DNA from: Moringa oleifera
Taxonomy: Eukaryota > Streptophyta > Magnoliopsida > Brassicales > Moringaceae
Length of the DNA: 64,000 nt
Direction: 5' to 3'
NCBI GenBank assembly: GCA_021397835.1
Contig: JAJFZO010000256.1
Span: forward strand, 2,464,501-2,528,500
This document shows, piece by piece, positions 1 to 13,134 of this stretch; position 1 is the stretch's first letter; every line of letters begins with the position of its first letter. The position numbers and the translations under genes were made by a program. The notes under the pieces were generated by a model. That model was not told the DNA's origin. It worked only from the letters and a program-made list of their open reading frames with translations, and did no database searches.

Positions 1-590
1 ACATATGTTCATTTTTTTTTATTACTACAATTTATCAACTTCTTTGGTGATCTTGTAATCATGATATTCTTTCATGAATATGGGCTGCAGCATTCTAATA
101 AAATTAGAATCTTTAATGATGCTTTCATTTGATTATCTAAGGAAAATATGCATAATTTCATTTAATAACTAGGAAGAGGCATCTAAATAAATGTTTTATT
201 ATATTATAATAATAATAAGTAAATATGTTTATATTAATTTTATTCTTTAATATAAACTAAATTCTATCAGTTGATTTAATTTCATACTCGAATTTTTAAT
301 TCAAACATATTGAATTTTGTTTAAAAATTAAAATAAAAATAGTATTCATCAACGAAAAACTAAAAATTATGAAATTATCAAAAAATATAAAGAAATAAAA
401 AAAATCTCAATTTTCTTCTGTCTCTTTTTCTTCATTTATCCTTCATTTCTTTTTATTTTCAAATTATCTTTAAAATTTTAATGTTGAAAAATGAGATTCA
501 ATTAGATCAAAATTAATAAGTTTAAATGTAAAATTGAGTCCATTAATAAAACAAAATTTATATTTTTTATATTTATTAAAAAATATATTA
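1..590. other. AT-rich intergenic sequence
   Basis: No coding pattern is visible on either strand. The sequence is AT-rich with short homopolymer runs. A short TC run (about 591-609) marks the approach to the leader of the methyltransferase gene. Confidence 0.6.
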
Positions 591-813
591 TTTCTCTCTC
601 TCTCTCTCTTAAATACAGGAGCCTCAATTCCATTGCTAGTTCCCTTTTCTTAGGAGTCTGAAAGCCCGCAACAATGGGCCAACAAACATGCCTTCGTGAC
701 TTCCTTTGCTCTCTGTTTCTAAACTTAAATTTCTGATTTCATCTCTTTCTTAGAGTTGAGAATCCACTAGGGGTTATAGGGTTTTTGATTTTAACTGAAT
801 ACCACAACAGAGA

Positions 814-1134
814 ATGGAGGATAGACAGGGGGAACGTGAGACGGATTCGAATCCGGCCGTGAGTGTCATGGGGAAGAAAACTGTTGGTCCATCTTCTGCT
901 TTGGCTTATCTTGATCCTCAATACTGGTGAAAAAATCTCGGTTTCCTTTCAGTTTTTATTTTCTTATACTTTACATGCTGAGATTGTTTTGAAAGAATCT
1001 TAATTTAGTTCCATTATGTTCTTTTTGCCCGTTGCAGGAACGATCGGTTCTCTAATGAGGAACATTACGAGTGGTTCAAAGACTATACTCATTTTCGTCA
1101 CCTCATTCTAACCCATATCAAGCCCAGTTCTTCT

Positions 1135-1179
<45 letters not shown>

Positions 1180-3573
1180 ACCCCAGAACTGACGCATAGG
1201 CATGTATATCTGTGTCTCTTTCTGTTGCCTTGAATATGTAGCACGCATATACATGTACGCATGTGGTTTGTAGTTCAGTTGATATTATATGGATTGAGAT
1301 GAATGGCCCACTTATCAATTTGAAGCCTACCTTGAAAAATTAGAAATGTAGGATCGTCGTTGTTGTTTCTTTCTTTCTTCCCTCGTGTGGTTTGGGAGCT
1401 TTATTTTGGGTATTTAAAAGGATATGTTGGCACTAATCCATATCTATTCAAGTACTTCATGTTATGGCATATTGATAGAAAATTCCTACAGAAAATGGGG
1501 CTACCTATAAATGGAGTTTGGTTCAGTTATTGATGCAATTATAGGTAGTTAACTTGCAGTGACTGTTTAAATTGTTAGAGTCCAATTTACACATATCAAG
1601 ATCAAAGATATGATAATGGCTATCTGCTGATGGTGTGTTGATTTTAAGCCAATGCAATCAGTTCTTTACTGGAAAACTTTGCCTAGGTAATCACAACTTG
1701 TTACTCAACTGAACTAAGCTTATATCCGATTAATTGATGGCAGGTGCATTAGTTCTTTTTAGTTCATTTTGCATCATTCTACACTTTCTAGAGCAATATC
1801 CTATCTCAAATTTTAAGGTTACCGGCTGTGGTATTTGCCTTTGGTTTAGGTATCTTGAATCACTGAATCATTTAATGTCGTTTGCTTAAACAACAATAAC
1901 ATTTTGTGATGGAGGTATTGGAGCTGGGCTGTGGAAACTCTCAGTTGTGTGAAGAATTATACAAAGATGGGATTACGGAGATAACATGCATTGATTTGTC
2001 AGCTGTTGCAGTGGAGAAGATGCAGAAACGATTATCTTCCAAGGGATATAAAGGTGTGATGGGTATAAATGTCTTTAGGCTATCTACAAAGCAACATCTG
2101 TTGTATAACCACATATCAAATTAGTTTATCTGCTTGGATTATAACTTTCTTGGTTCAATTGGACAAAAAGAAATCAAATGGTTGATGAGTTTTGTTGTTG
2201 ATTTGTTTGTGCAAAATAGAATGCCTGACACTGTTGCTTTAACCTGACTCTTCTAATTACTCAATGTTCACTGCTTGGTTTAAATCTTCGATGTGGAACA
2301 CTGAAGTCCAAGAACCTTAATGTGTAACCATATGCGTCTGTTAGGTCTGTGTTTGTCTGGATATTATTGCAAGTATTTCATATTATTGATAGCTTGACAC
2401 TTTATTACGAAGAATAAGAGTATCTTTTTCCTGTTAACATGGATGCTTTCTTGATTGTGTGAACAAGTTCATGTGTTGTGAGTAACTGTTATGTCTATCT
2501 TAGAATTGTTCATTCGCTTTTCTATTTTTTGGTTATCTTTATCTTCAGAAATAAGAGTGCTGGAAGCTGACATGCTAGATCTCCCTTTTAGCAACGAGTG
2601 TTTTGATGTGGTTATTGAGAAAGGGACCATGGTAAACAGACAACCCATGAGGTTTATCCTTTTACAAAGCGTTGCTGTCTGTTGTTGTTAGTATTCAAAG
2701 TTCATAACCGATTTCTTTACCATCCAGTTTCTTATTTTTAAGACTCGATTACATAATGTGTATTTACCTTTTTGTTTCTCCTCTTTTTACCTTCTCCTTG
2801 AAGGATGTATTGTTTGTGGACAGTGGTGACCCATGGAATCCACAGCCTGCAACAGTGACCAAGGTCATGGCAATGCTGGAAGGTGTTCATAGAGTTCTGA
2901 AACCAGATGGCATTTTCATATCAATTTCTTTCGGTCAGGTATTTACTGTCAAAATCATAAATATCACTCCATTAATTACAGTGCTAAAACACTAACTTGA
3001 AGTTCAAACATTAACAGCCACATTTCAGGCGCCCTTTATTCAGTGCCCTTGAGTTTACTTGGTCTATTGATTGGAGCACTTTTGGTGATGGATTCCACTA
3101 CTTTTTCTATATATTGAGAAAGGTCAGTCTGAAACTTCTCTTGAGTCCTTGTCTATTATGTGCTTGTTTAGACTATCTTTATATCATTACATGGTGCAAG
3201 GTTCTGGGAAGTTGTGGCATTTTATTTTCTTTGCTATTCTTCAAAATTCTTATGCTGCTTTGAGTGGTACATTTTTTTTTTTTATCTGTAGCATTTGGAG
3301 AAACTTTTGTTATGTGTGCATGAAATCAATACCATTTAACTTCCATAGGATGAATCTCTTCTCTCTCTCTTCTCCTCAAGCCCTTTCTCTGATGACTCAA
3401 GAGTTTACTTTCTGCTGTGAAATTGACTAGTTAGTATATTTCAGGGAAAGAGGTCATGGGATGACAAAAGATTCGGTGAGACAATAGGAATGCCATCATT
3501 ATGTCTATTTCAAGAAGAATTAGAGGGGGAAGATTTTATTTTTCGCACCAACTTAGATGAGATGGATGATTAG
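814..3573 (+). CDS. SAM-dependent methyltransferase, EEF1A-lysine methyltransferase 4/METTL13-like (7 exons, 266 aa)
   Basis: Exons are 814-926, 1038-1134, 1915-2053, 2549-2631, 2804-2938, 3018-3122 and 3445-3573. All junctions are GT-AG and phases sum to 801 nt. The protein has a class I SAM-binding core: motif I VLELGCGNS at residues 71-79, then the acidic post-I strand ITCIDLS. The family-typical EKGTMDVLFVDSGDPW stretch is split by the exon 4/5 junction. The N-terminal YLDPQYWNDRF segment is usual in this family. Animal relatives methylate lysines of elongation factor eEF1A; that target is inference here. From memory it resembles Arabidopsis At4g34360, which lies beside ARI1 (At4g34370), and an Ariadne gene also follows here. 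The first ATG of the frame is used and nothing looks broken. Confidence 0.9.
1141..1179 (+). repeat. (TC)n microsatellite in methyltransferase intron 2
   Basis: A nearly pure TC dinucleotide run with one GTC interruption. It starts six bases after the intron 2 splice donor at 1135, so it makes up the pyrimidine-rich start of that intron. Likely length-polymorphic. Confidence 0.9.
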
Positions 3574-3924
3574 ACCTTGTGTTTTAGATAACTTTGACAT
3601 AAGACATTAGTAGGATGCAATGCACCTTGCCAACTTGTGTCCTTTGGTTATTTGAATGTATTCAAGCAAATTATTGGTGAGTTTGTTAAGTCTAAATTCA
3701 TTCTAATCCTTTTGATGGAATTTATCTTAATGAGAAATATTTTGTATCTACTTACTTCTTTTAGATGATATTGGTTCACGATTTGTCACATCTAGTAGGC
3801 TGATATTAAATTTGACGACAATTATTTTGTATCTATCTATTTCTTCGAGGATATTGATTCATGATTTGTCAAGTTTGATAGATCTATATCATTCATGGTA
3901 CATTGAGCTTTTCTCTCTTTCCGT

Positions 3925-3927
<3 letters not shown>

Positions 3928-3968
<41 letters not shown>
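3928..3968. repeat. (TA)n microsatellite
   Basis: About 20 uninterrupted TA units, some 360 bp downstream of the methyltransferase stop codon. Confidence 0.95.
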
Positions 3969-3972
<4 letters not shown>

Positions 3973-4789
3973 ATGATGTCATGCATTATCCAAGTTTTTC
4001 AGTTTAAGGTTATGTTTCAAATATCTTGACATATTTTTGAAATTTTGAAAGCAAAATTAAAAATATTCAATAGATTCAGAATGTCCAACTTATTACAAAA
4101 ATATCTTAAAGAATATTTCAAAGCATTTTAGATATTTTAAATGCTATTTTAATATGTATATTTTGGCTTTTTTTGGAAAAACAAATCTTTATGAGAGTTT
4201 AATTTACGAAAAGAGCTCTAAGTATATCTACGGTTTCCAATTTTGATCCCTAAAATCTTCAAAATAATATAATGTTCTACACTTAAATTTTTACAAGCCA
4301 ATTTGAGAAGGGCATAAAACAATACCTTTTTTTTATTTTGTTTTTACTTTTTGGGATAGATCTTCAGTTACTTAATCCTATTTCTTTTCATTTTTAGTAC
4401 ATATTAATTTTAAAAAGTAAATAATAATAATAATAAAATATTTATATTGTTAACTACATTGTACTGTATACTTACTATCTAATTGAATAGCAAATTAATA
4501 TGTATTAATTTACAGATGAATGTACTATGCATGGAAAATATGTATAATATTTTTTAATTTTTCACTTTATCCTTTTACTTGAGCAAACTATATTTTCTTA
4601 AATCAGGATGTTGTTTTTTTGTCCACGCCTTTGAGGCAATTTGTGGAGTTTACATTTTTATTTTTTTATTTTAACATCGAGACTTATTTATATTTTTTAT
4701 TTTTAATAATTGGTTCGAGTTATATCTTAATTTTTTTATTAACTGATTCTTATAATTTTTAATAATAATCTTTCCATTTGAAGTATTTA

Positions 4790-5450
4790 CCATTTGTAGC
4801 ATGGGCATTAGCAATACTAATTTACAACAAATCTATATTAACTTTGAAATTTTTCAAAAAACAAATCAAATAAAATATATGAAGTATATATCAAACCCAA
4901 TCTGATTTTTTATAAATTTCATATTTTTTAAAGACAATGTTATATATATATATATATATGTATGTATATTTTTCCAACATTATTAAAATTCAAAGAAGAT
5001 AGTGAGATGTTAAAAAACAAAACTTAAGGTTGTGAATTGATAATATCTAAACCATAAGGATCAAAATGTATCTTAGCTTTATATGTAATTGTCATAAGTA
5101 TTTTATTTTGTTTACCAGGGTTGAATTTTTCCAAAAAATATCGTATCAATTAAATAAACTAAATAGGTTAAAATTTTTCATTTTTATTTTTATATTAATA
5201 TAATAAAGTATATAAATATTTTTTATTAAAAAACTAACAAGCTGATATCAACTTATCCTTTCGCGTAATAAATGTTTGCATGAACATTCAATGAAGTATC
5301 TAAAAAATTTATAGCTTGGAGGAACGCTTTTTAGCTAAAGAGATTGCATTATCTAATTATATTTTTTTGTAATATCTTTCCATAAATTCATTGTATCATA
5401 TTCTATTAATATTCTAAATAAACTTTTGATGTAAAACATGAATTATTTTA
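4790..5450 (+). repeat. Degenerate direct repeat, left copy
   Basis: Blocks here match the region 7440-7800 in the same order and orientation. One pair begins GCATTAGCAATA and runs on through AAATCAAATAAAAT. Another carries CATAAATTCATTGTATCATA here against a close variant there. This copy is longer, so insertions or deletions separate the two. It also carries a TA run at 4941-4959. Type of element unknown. Confidence 0.55.
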
Positions 5451-7439
5451 TTAAACAGTTACTTTTACAAAATATATTTTATATTTAACTTAATGTGTCA
5501 ATTGATTATTAAAATTTAATGTTTAAATTTATAATTGTTTTATATAATAAAAATTTAAGTTGCCAATGATTCACTTTTTTTTAGTATCAAAAATTCATTT
5601 AACACAACAATTTCAGTGTTGATCAAATCTACTAAGATGAGTTTGAATGGTTTTTAAAATGGATTTGACCAGATTTGAAATTAAATTTTAATTATACTCT
5701 AACCGTCTTCAATTTGTAGATCTTTAAGTGCCTATTACTTGAATTTATCAATATAATTAAATTAATATATTTATTTTTTAATTTTTAATTTAATAATTTG
5801 AACTTTTAATTTAAATTCAATTATATGAGAACCTCGATTTAGATTTGAAAATTTTATTGCTTGCTTTTTTTCTATTTTATTGATGAAAGATTATATGATT
5901 TTTATTTAAATAAATATTTATTAATTTATTTTAAAATTTAATTACATTAAATAAATGAGTAAATAAATATTTAATTAATAAGATACTTAATGATAAATAG
6001 ATTTAAAATAAGTTCAGTATGTTTATTTTAATCGAGTTCGAGTTTGAAATTCTCTAAATAGACAAGTACTAAACTCAATTTTTTCTATTTATCACTATTT
6101 AAATTTAATATTATAAAAAATACAATTAATTTTGAACATACAATCATGCATTAAGATAAACATTTCATTTACTTTGATATCATACATTAAAAAAATAAAT
6201 AATTCTCTTGATGTTTTATATTTGGGTTTCAACAATCACGATTAATATAGCAGTCATCTTTAATGCGTCAATTATCAACAATTTATAATCAAAATAATAT
6301 AAAATAATTACAAACTAAAATTGTATCATTGAGAATAAATTAATGATAAATATTAAAAATAAATAAATTTTGAATAACCGATTTTCTTTTTAAAAAGAGA
6401 AGTAGTTGTTTTAAAAAAGAGAAACTCATAAAAAATTATTTTTTTCAGTAAAGATAATAAAATAATAAATTTTATTCTTGATAAATGATATATTTGGATA
6501 ATTAATTGATAAAGCCACTTATCAAGTTTAGATTTGGCTTCAAGAGTAAAATGTTAGGATCTACAAAAGACTGGAAAATGTTCTGAGGAATGATATATCC
6601 TTAAAAAAAAAAAAAATCATTTCATTAATTGCTTTGATGATTTGATTACCTTTTATTTCAAATTTTTAAATATTTTTATTAAAAAATTATTACTTATGTC
6701 TCATGTATTGTGAATACTATAATTATCGTGTTTATAATTTTTTAAAAAATAAATATTAAATCAAATTTTATATTATAAATTTTGAATTAAATTTTTAAAG
6801 AATATAAAAAATATTTAGATCACCATAAAAATATTTAAATTTTTTAATAATGAAAATATTATTTTAAAAAATTTTATTATCAAAATTTTAAAAAATACAT
6901 AATAAATATATCGTGACTCAAAAATTATTTAAAATTAAAAATTAATTCAAAATAAAATTAAAATATATTTAAGTCATTTTTTAAATATTTTAATAATAAA
7001 AAACTTAATTTTTATAATAATTTAAATCAATATTTAATTTAAGTAATTTTTATCAATTAAGATTTTTTTGATGATGTTTTAAAATATAGAATAAAGATTT
7101 AAAAAATACTTCTAGAATTTATAATGGTGTTTTACTATTTTTTATTGACGCATATTTAAAACAGTGAATAACTTGTTTTTCTATATCCTGTAGTTAATTA
7201 TATTCGATAATATGTGGTTATACTATTTTCATGAATTAGATATGAAATTAACATTTATTCATTTTCCTATATAAAAAAAATATAGCTTAGTAAATTATAT
7301 TTTTTATGCTTTAATCACTCTTACTTATATTTTTCCTTTTCAATTGAAATAAACTATGTCTTAATTTTAAATTGAAGCTTATTTTATCAAATATTCATGC
7401 GATTTTTAACAAAAAATTTCATACATAAAGTAATTATGG

Positions 7440-7800
7440 TATGTAATAACATGCGCCACATGTGCATTAGCAATATTAATGACAACAAATTGTATTTAAG
7501 CTTGAACATTTTTTAAAGAAATCAAATAAAATGTGAAATTATTGTAAATTCAATATTTTTGTAAAAAGAAATAAAATTAAAATAATAAAATATTGATGGT
7601 TCTAAATTGATAAATATCCAAATCTTAAAAGGGGAAAGGGTATATCATAAAGGATCCAAGCTTCCAATTAAATAGATTTTGTTATCAAAGCTAGATTTTT
7701 CATATTTCATATCTTCCATTAAATTCATTTGTACCATACTATATTAGTTTTTTAATTAAATTTTAAATTTAATATTTAAAATATGAAAAATAATTAAAAA
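7440..7800 (+). repeat. Degenerate direct repeat, right copy
   Basis: The partner of 4790-5450, in the same orientation and about 2.6 kb away. Shared blocks keep their order, but internal spacing differs. No coding frame or clear terminal repeats are seen. Confidence 0.55.
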
Positions 7801-7911
7801 CTAACTTATTTTATTTAAATATTTTTTAAAATATGTATTACAAATGATGGTACATATTCGTCAATGCGTAATGCTATCTATGCAACATAACGTTTTCTCT
7901 ATATAAAGTTC

Positions 7912-8245
7912 ATGCACAACGTTATATCTAAAATTTCGTGCATAACTTTTGTGTATAATATTTTTTTTTCATAAACTGAATGCATAACGTTTTTTTCACG
8001 TAAATTAAATGCATAACATTTTTTTTACGTAAATTGAATGTATAAAATTATTTACGCGTGAACTTCATGCATAATATTCTCTGCACGATAACTTTGTTTC
8101 GCGTATAACATTCTCTACGGATGAATTTTATATATAACATTTTTTGCACATATTTTACGTGCAAACTTCATGCATAAGATATTTTAAATATGAATTTCAT
8201 ACATAATACTTTATCCGCATAAATTTTATGTATAAAGTTTTTAAA
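7912..8245 (+). repeat. Minisatellite with a 29-bp unit, about 11 degenerate copies
   Basis: Each unit starts with a variant of TGCATAAC, followed by a T-rich stretch and then an ACGTAAATT-like block. Unit starts at 7981, 8010, 8039 and 8068 are exactly 29 bases apart. The spacings 8102-8131, 8171-8200 and 8200-8229 are also 29. Three other intervals are longer because of small insertions. Copies are diverged, so the array is old. It is not CRISPR: the units are contiguous, without unique spacers, and the genome is a plant nuclear one. Confidence 0.85.
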
Positions 8246-9449
8246 TTTGATCGATGTGATGTATCAAAATTATATATATATATATTTTTTTTCTTGCTTG
8301 GGTCCATGAAAATTCAAAATATAAAAATCTTTTTGTTTGATTGATTGGATCTTTTTTTTTTTTTTTTGCTTTTGAAATAAGATGTTTGAATTTGATTTTT
8401 CTTTAAGATACTGTTCTTTATTTTTGTATGAGAAAAACATCAAATTGAAATGCAAAAGGATTTTAAAAAATTGTTCATAATTAAAAAAAATATTTATAAT
8501 GAAAATTTAGCAAGCATAAACCAGAAAAATTCCTTGACTCTTTTTTTTTGAAAAAATAAAAAATATCTCAGTCCATTATCATCAAATATTAATTTCATAT
8601 TGGTAGTTTATTTATTAGACTGATTTTTTAAATTTAAATGATATTTAATCTTTATTTATTAATTATTTTACATTTATTTTCTGTATTAAAAACTCATACA
8701 ATTGAACATTATTAACCATTGCAAATAGATTTAAATGTTAATATAATTATCCAACTTAATCCAATTTTTTTAAAAGTTCTTTAGTTTTTAATTAATTTTA
8801 GTCTCAAGATAATTAATTTCTTCAATTTTAATAAAAATATTAGTCACTTATATTACTTCAAATTAATTTAATTTCTTTGATTTTTTTGAAGTAATTGATT
8901 TCTTTATTTTTCGATATTATTAATTTCTTTATTTTTAAAAATTGTCATAAGGTACTTACCATAACTTAGGAGATACCTTTCCCTATATGTATATATGTGG
9001 TCCCGCAGAAACCCCGCAAAGGAGGAAAAATTAAAACGATGGGCTGGTTGTAAGGCGTTACTATTTGGAAACGCCGTCGTTTTGTTTAAGGAAGGGGAAC
9101 GGCGTCGTGGGGTTCATAATTTAGTTAGTACTTGCAGAGAGCTAACCATGATTCTTTCCTCTGCAAGCAGGTATATCCTCTCAAATATAAATTAATTACT
9201 GTTGGGCTTGTCTCTGTCCAGCTTTCTCTGTTCATCTCTCTCGCTTTCATTTCTTCGCCGGCAAAAATCTCGCCGGAATTCTTATCGATCTCGCCTGGGA
9301 AGCTCTTGGTCCATCTCTATTTTGTTCTGATTACTATATTCAAATCAGTACATACAGATACAAATACTTATCTTCTTTTCCGTATCTACATATTATAAAC
9401 GTAAACATATATTGTTTACCAAATTTGTTCTTTTGGGTAGTACTGATCC

Positions 9450-12400
9450 ATGGACAATTATGGGAGTGGTGAGGAAGAACACTATTACTCGTCTGATCAT
9501 GAGTCGCTCGAGGGGCTGGAAAATGATGAGACGGTGTGGGTCCCACCTAAGGGACCCAATACCAAGGTAAATGTGTTTGTGTTTTGTTTCTCGATTGTGA
9601 TTGTATTTCTGGATACCATATTTGAATGATTCTAGAAAAGGGTGTTGCAGCTTAAAGGTTGAACTTTTGTAGGAATTTGATGTCTTTGTTGCTTATGGGG
9701 TCGTGTGGTGATTTGAAATCTTGATTGGCCCTTCATTGTGTTTTCTTGGCTTCTTTTACTCTGAATTATGGTTTTTAATGGCAAACCCTTTTGTTTTCTT
9801 TCTGGTCAGGGGGGCAGGGGTAGTGGTTGGAGGAGGGGTGGTTTGGTACCAGTTTATGAATTGTGAGAGTGTGTGAGTTTTTAGGACTTTTATGTCTGTT
9901 TCATTTCATTTTTTAGGGGCCTCTTTTGCACTGGTTTTCTATCTGAGCATCTGTGAACTTGACAGTGTTAGAAATATCCTAGTTCAATGTGTTGAATTTG
10001 ATGGCGTGCAGATTACTGGCAATTTCTTGGAGTCTGATTTTATGTTTCTGATTTGACATTCTGCCGTACAAACTGTGGAATTTTTTTTGTTTTTCTAAAT
10101 TTTAAGCTTGTAACTGCACAAATGGGGTGCTGAATTCATCTTCTTCTTTCTTGAAGAGCTCTCCGAACCTTTATATCAGAAATGTGAACCCTTTTTTATA
10201 GAAGATACAAGTAAGGGAAAACCGGTTGTATGTTTAGTTTGTAAAGTTCAGTTTAAAGAAAAAATAGATTGTATGTCTTTAATTATGTGAAATGTCTGTT
10301 GCTTTTATAACCCATTTTCCGGTATTTGCAGGTTATTACAAAGGAATCCCTTTTGGCTGCACAGGTAGAAGGAAGAAGGGTTTTTTTCTGAATTTAAATT
10401 TTGTTTGCATGTAGTTGTTGGCTTCCTAAGACTGACTTTTTTGAGTTGGGGTGCATTAATTTAGAGAGAGGATTTACGAGGAGTGATGGAACTGCTCTCA
10501 GTGAGAGAACACCATGCTCGAACATTGCTTATCCATTACAGATGGGATGTGGAGAAGTTGTTTGCGGTGTTTGTGGAGATGGGAAGATCTGCCCTGTTTA
10601 CTGCAGCAGGTGTTTCTGTGGTTGAGCCTCAAGATACTTGTTCATCTCTCTCTCCTTCGTCCATAATCACATGTGAGATATGCATAGAGGATGTCCCTGG
10701 CAATAAGGCAACAAGGATGGACTGTGGCCATTTCTTTTGCAATAACTGTGAGATCCTTGCTTGTTTTCATTCTCTTGCAATGGCTCAATATACTGTTGTT
10801 TATATGGAGAATATTTGATATATATGTTCTGCATGTTTGCATAAGTTATTGAGAATACTGTTACATCTTTGTTTTCCTGTTCCTTTTCCTTGCCAAAGAT
10901 TTTGCACTATCTGCTGAACTCTGCTCAAATTGAAACCTTATGTTGATTGTTCTTGTTTTAGGTTGGACAGAGCATTTTACTATAAAAATAAACGAGGGTC
11001 AGAGTAGGCGGATCAGATGCATGGCGCACCAATGCAATGCTATTTGTGATGAAGCCATTGTTAGATATCTAGTCAGTAAAAGGCACCCTGATTTGGCAGA
11101 GAAATTTGAGCGTTTTCTTCTTGAATCATACATCGAAGATAATAAAATGGTCAAATGGTGCCCAAGTACTCCCCATTGTGGGAATGCTATTCGTGTTGAG
11201 GAAGATGAATTTTGTGAAGTAGAGTGTGCTTGTGGTTTACAGTTTTGTTTCAGTTGTTTGTCAGAAGCACACTCTCCTTGTTCCTGTTTGATGTGGGAGC
11301 TCTGGACAAGGAAATGTCGAGATGAATCTGAAACAGTTAATTGGATTACAGTCCATACAAAGCCCTGCCCCAAGTGCCACAAACCTGTTGAGAAGAATGG
11401 GGGCTGTAATCATGTGGCTTGTATTTGTGGACAAGCATTCTGGTGAGCATTTCTTTTATGTATTATTTGCCACCAACAGTTATCCGCTGCTGATTCCTCC
11501 AGACAATGACTTTTTCTCTCTTATTATGTCATAATCTCTCAAATAGACTGCTCTGAGCTTAGACAGCTTGCATCTAGATCCGATAGCTTTAACTTGATGA
11601 AACCAGCTTCCCCTCCTCCTTCCTTCTGACCGAAAATATATTGAAATATCTGGTAGTTTGGTTGATATGATCCTTGTTTGATGCAGTTGGCTATGTGGTG
11701 GAGCTACTGGTAGAGACCATACTTGGTCAAGAATTGCTGGTCATAGTTGTGGTAGGTATGTGGAAGACCAGGAGAAGCAGACTGAACGGGCCAAGAGAGA
11801 CCTCTATAGATACATGCACTATCACAACCGCTACAAAGCTCATAATGATTCCTTTCAGATGGAGACTAAAATGAAGGAGACTATTCTAGAGAAGGTGTCA
11901 ATTTCCGAAGGGAAGGATTCTACGCTGCGAGATTTCAGCTGGGTTACTAATGGACTCAACCGACTTTTCAGATCAAGGCGAGTTCTTTCCTACTCATACC
12001 CATTTGCATTTTACATGTTTGGGGAAGAGCTGTTCAGAGATGAGATGACTAATGAGGAAAGGGAAATAAAACAGCATCTGTTCGAAGACCAGCAGCAGCA
12101 GCTGGAGGTAAATGTTGAGAAACTTTCAAAGTGTTTAGAGGAACGATTTGATCAATACACTGATGATAAAGTCATGGAGATAAGGATGCAAGTCATTAAT
12201 CTTTGTGTCATCGTTGATAGTCTATGTAAGAAAATGTGAGTATCATTTCAAAGATTTCAGCGTTCATCTCTCTTCTGAAATTACAATTGTTGATAAAAGT
12301 ACTTTCAGGTATGAATGCATTGAAAATGATTTATTGGGTTGTCTCCAACTTGGTACTCACAATATTGCACCGTACAAGTCAAAGGGAATTGAGCGAGCAT

Positions 12401-12788
12401 CAGAACTTTCTGCTTGTTGGAATCCTAAAGCCAATGCCTCTAGTAAATCCCAACGATCAGATTGTGGCACGAGTGGTAATGTTGATTTAACCTCATCTTC
12501 TCTTTTGGGGGGGAGAGGGGGGAGGGAACAGCTCTTATGGTTTTCATGGAGATATAATTGTCATCTGCTACTTGTTCAAATCTGGAAATTAGCTAAAAAC
12601 CCAGTATTCTTACATAAAGAATGCACTGGCTTGCAGGAGGGACTCCTGAACCTGAATCTGATCGACCTTCAAGTTCTGGAAGTCCAGATGATAGTAGTTG
12701 CTCTCAGAAACGTGCCAGAAAGGAGGGGCGTTTTGGAGGTGCCTTCTTTGATCTCAACTTGCCCGCAGAAGTTTATGAGAAGAATTGA
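9450..12788 (+). CDS. ARI2: RBR-type E3 ubiquitin ligase, Ariadne ARI1/ARI2-like (7 exons, 593 aa)
   Basis: Exons are 9450-9566, 10332-10364, 10465-10747, 10962-11442, 11687-12235, 12309-12475 and 12637-12788, all with GT-AG junctions and matching phases. After an acidic N-terminus and a UBA-like segment (about 50-90) comes RING1 from C120 (CEICIEDVP, ending CNNCWTEH). The IBR follows at about 185-252, then RING2 at about 280-308 (CPKCHKPVEKNGGCNHVAC). By alignment with HHARI the catalytic cysteine is C293, so the enzyme should form a ubiquitin thioester with E2 charging. The Ariadne helical domain follows. The C-terminus ends in an EAR-type DLNLP motif. Length equals that recalled for Arabidopsis ARI1 (593 aa). 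The choice between ARI1 and ARI2 is inference. Confidence 0.93.
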
Positions 12789-13134
12789 TATCTGATTTTG
12801 CAGGCGGTCAGTATAGATTCAAGTGTACAGCTCTAACTGAAGGCCCCCGTTTTCGTTGATGTGATTGATCCATTGTGTCCATGTAAGAGGTGCAGGTAGT
12901 GTTTCAGTTTCTCTGTCTAGTATCCTCCTTTTGTCCCTGGTTATAGTTCCTTTGTCTGCACAAAGGATTGTATTAGGCTTTTGTGGGCTGTAAATCCTCA
13001 GCTGGAGACTTGATCAAAATTATAATATCATCTTCTGAGATAATTTCACTAATAAAAATGCAAATAGCTGGTGTGTATCTATTTCATATGCATTTCTACC
13101 TGATAATGTTACAGATTGAGTTCAGCGTTATCAT

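Larger units (their letters stand above)
3574..8990. other. AT-rich intergenic spacer with repeats
   Basis: The first few hundred bases should be the methyltransferase 3' UTR. The rest is very AT-rich, with no exon-like frame on either strand. It contains TA microsatellites, an old direct duplication (about 4790-5450 and 7440-7800), a probable reverse copy of the main dispersed repeat (about 6660-7120), and a 29-bp minisatellite. These are listed separately. Confidence 0.7.

Noticed and set aside
841..862. tRNA T-loop-like GGATTCGAATCC
   Set aside because: It lies inside the first coding exon of the methyltransferase, and no acceptor stem or D/anticodon arms surround it.
7912..8245. CRISPR array, because of regular 29-bp repeats
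   Set aside because: Repeats are contiguous and diverged with no unique spacers, and the genome is a plant nuclear one without cas genes.
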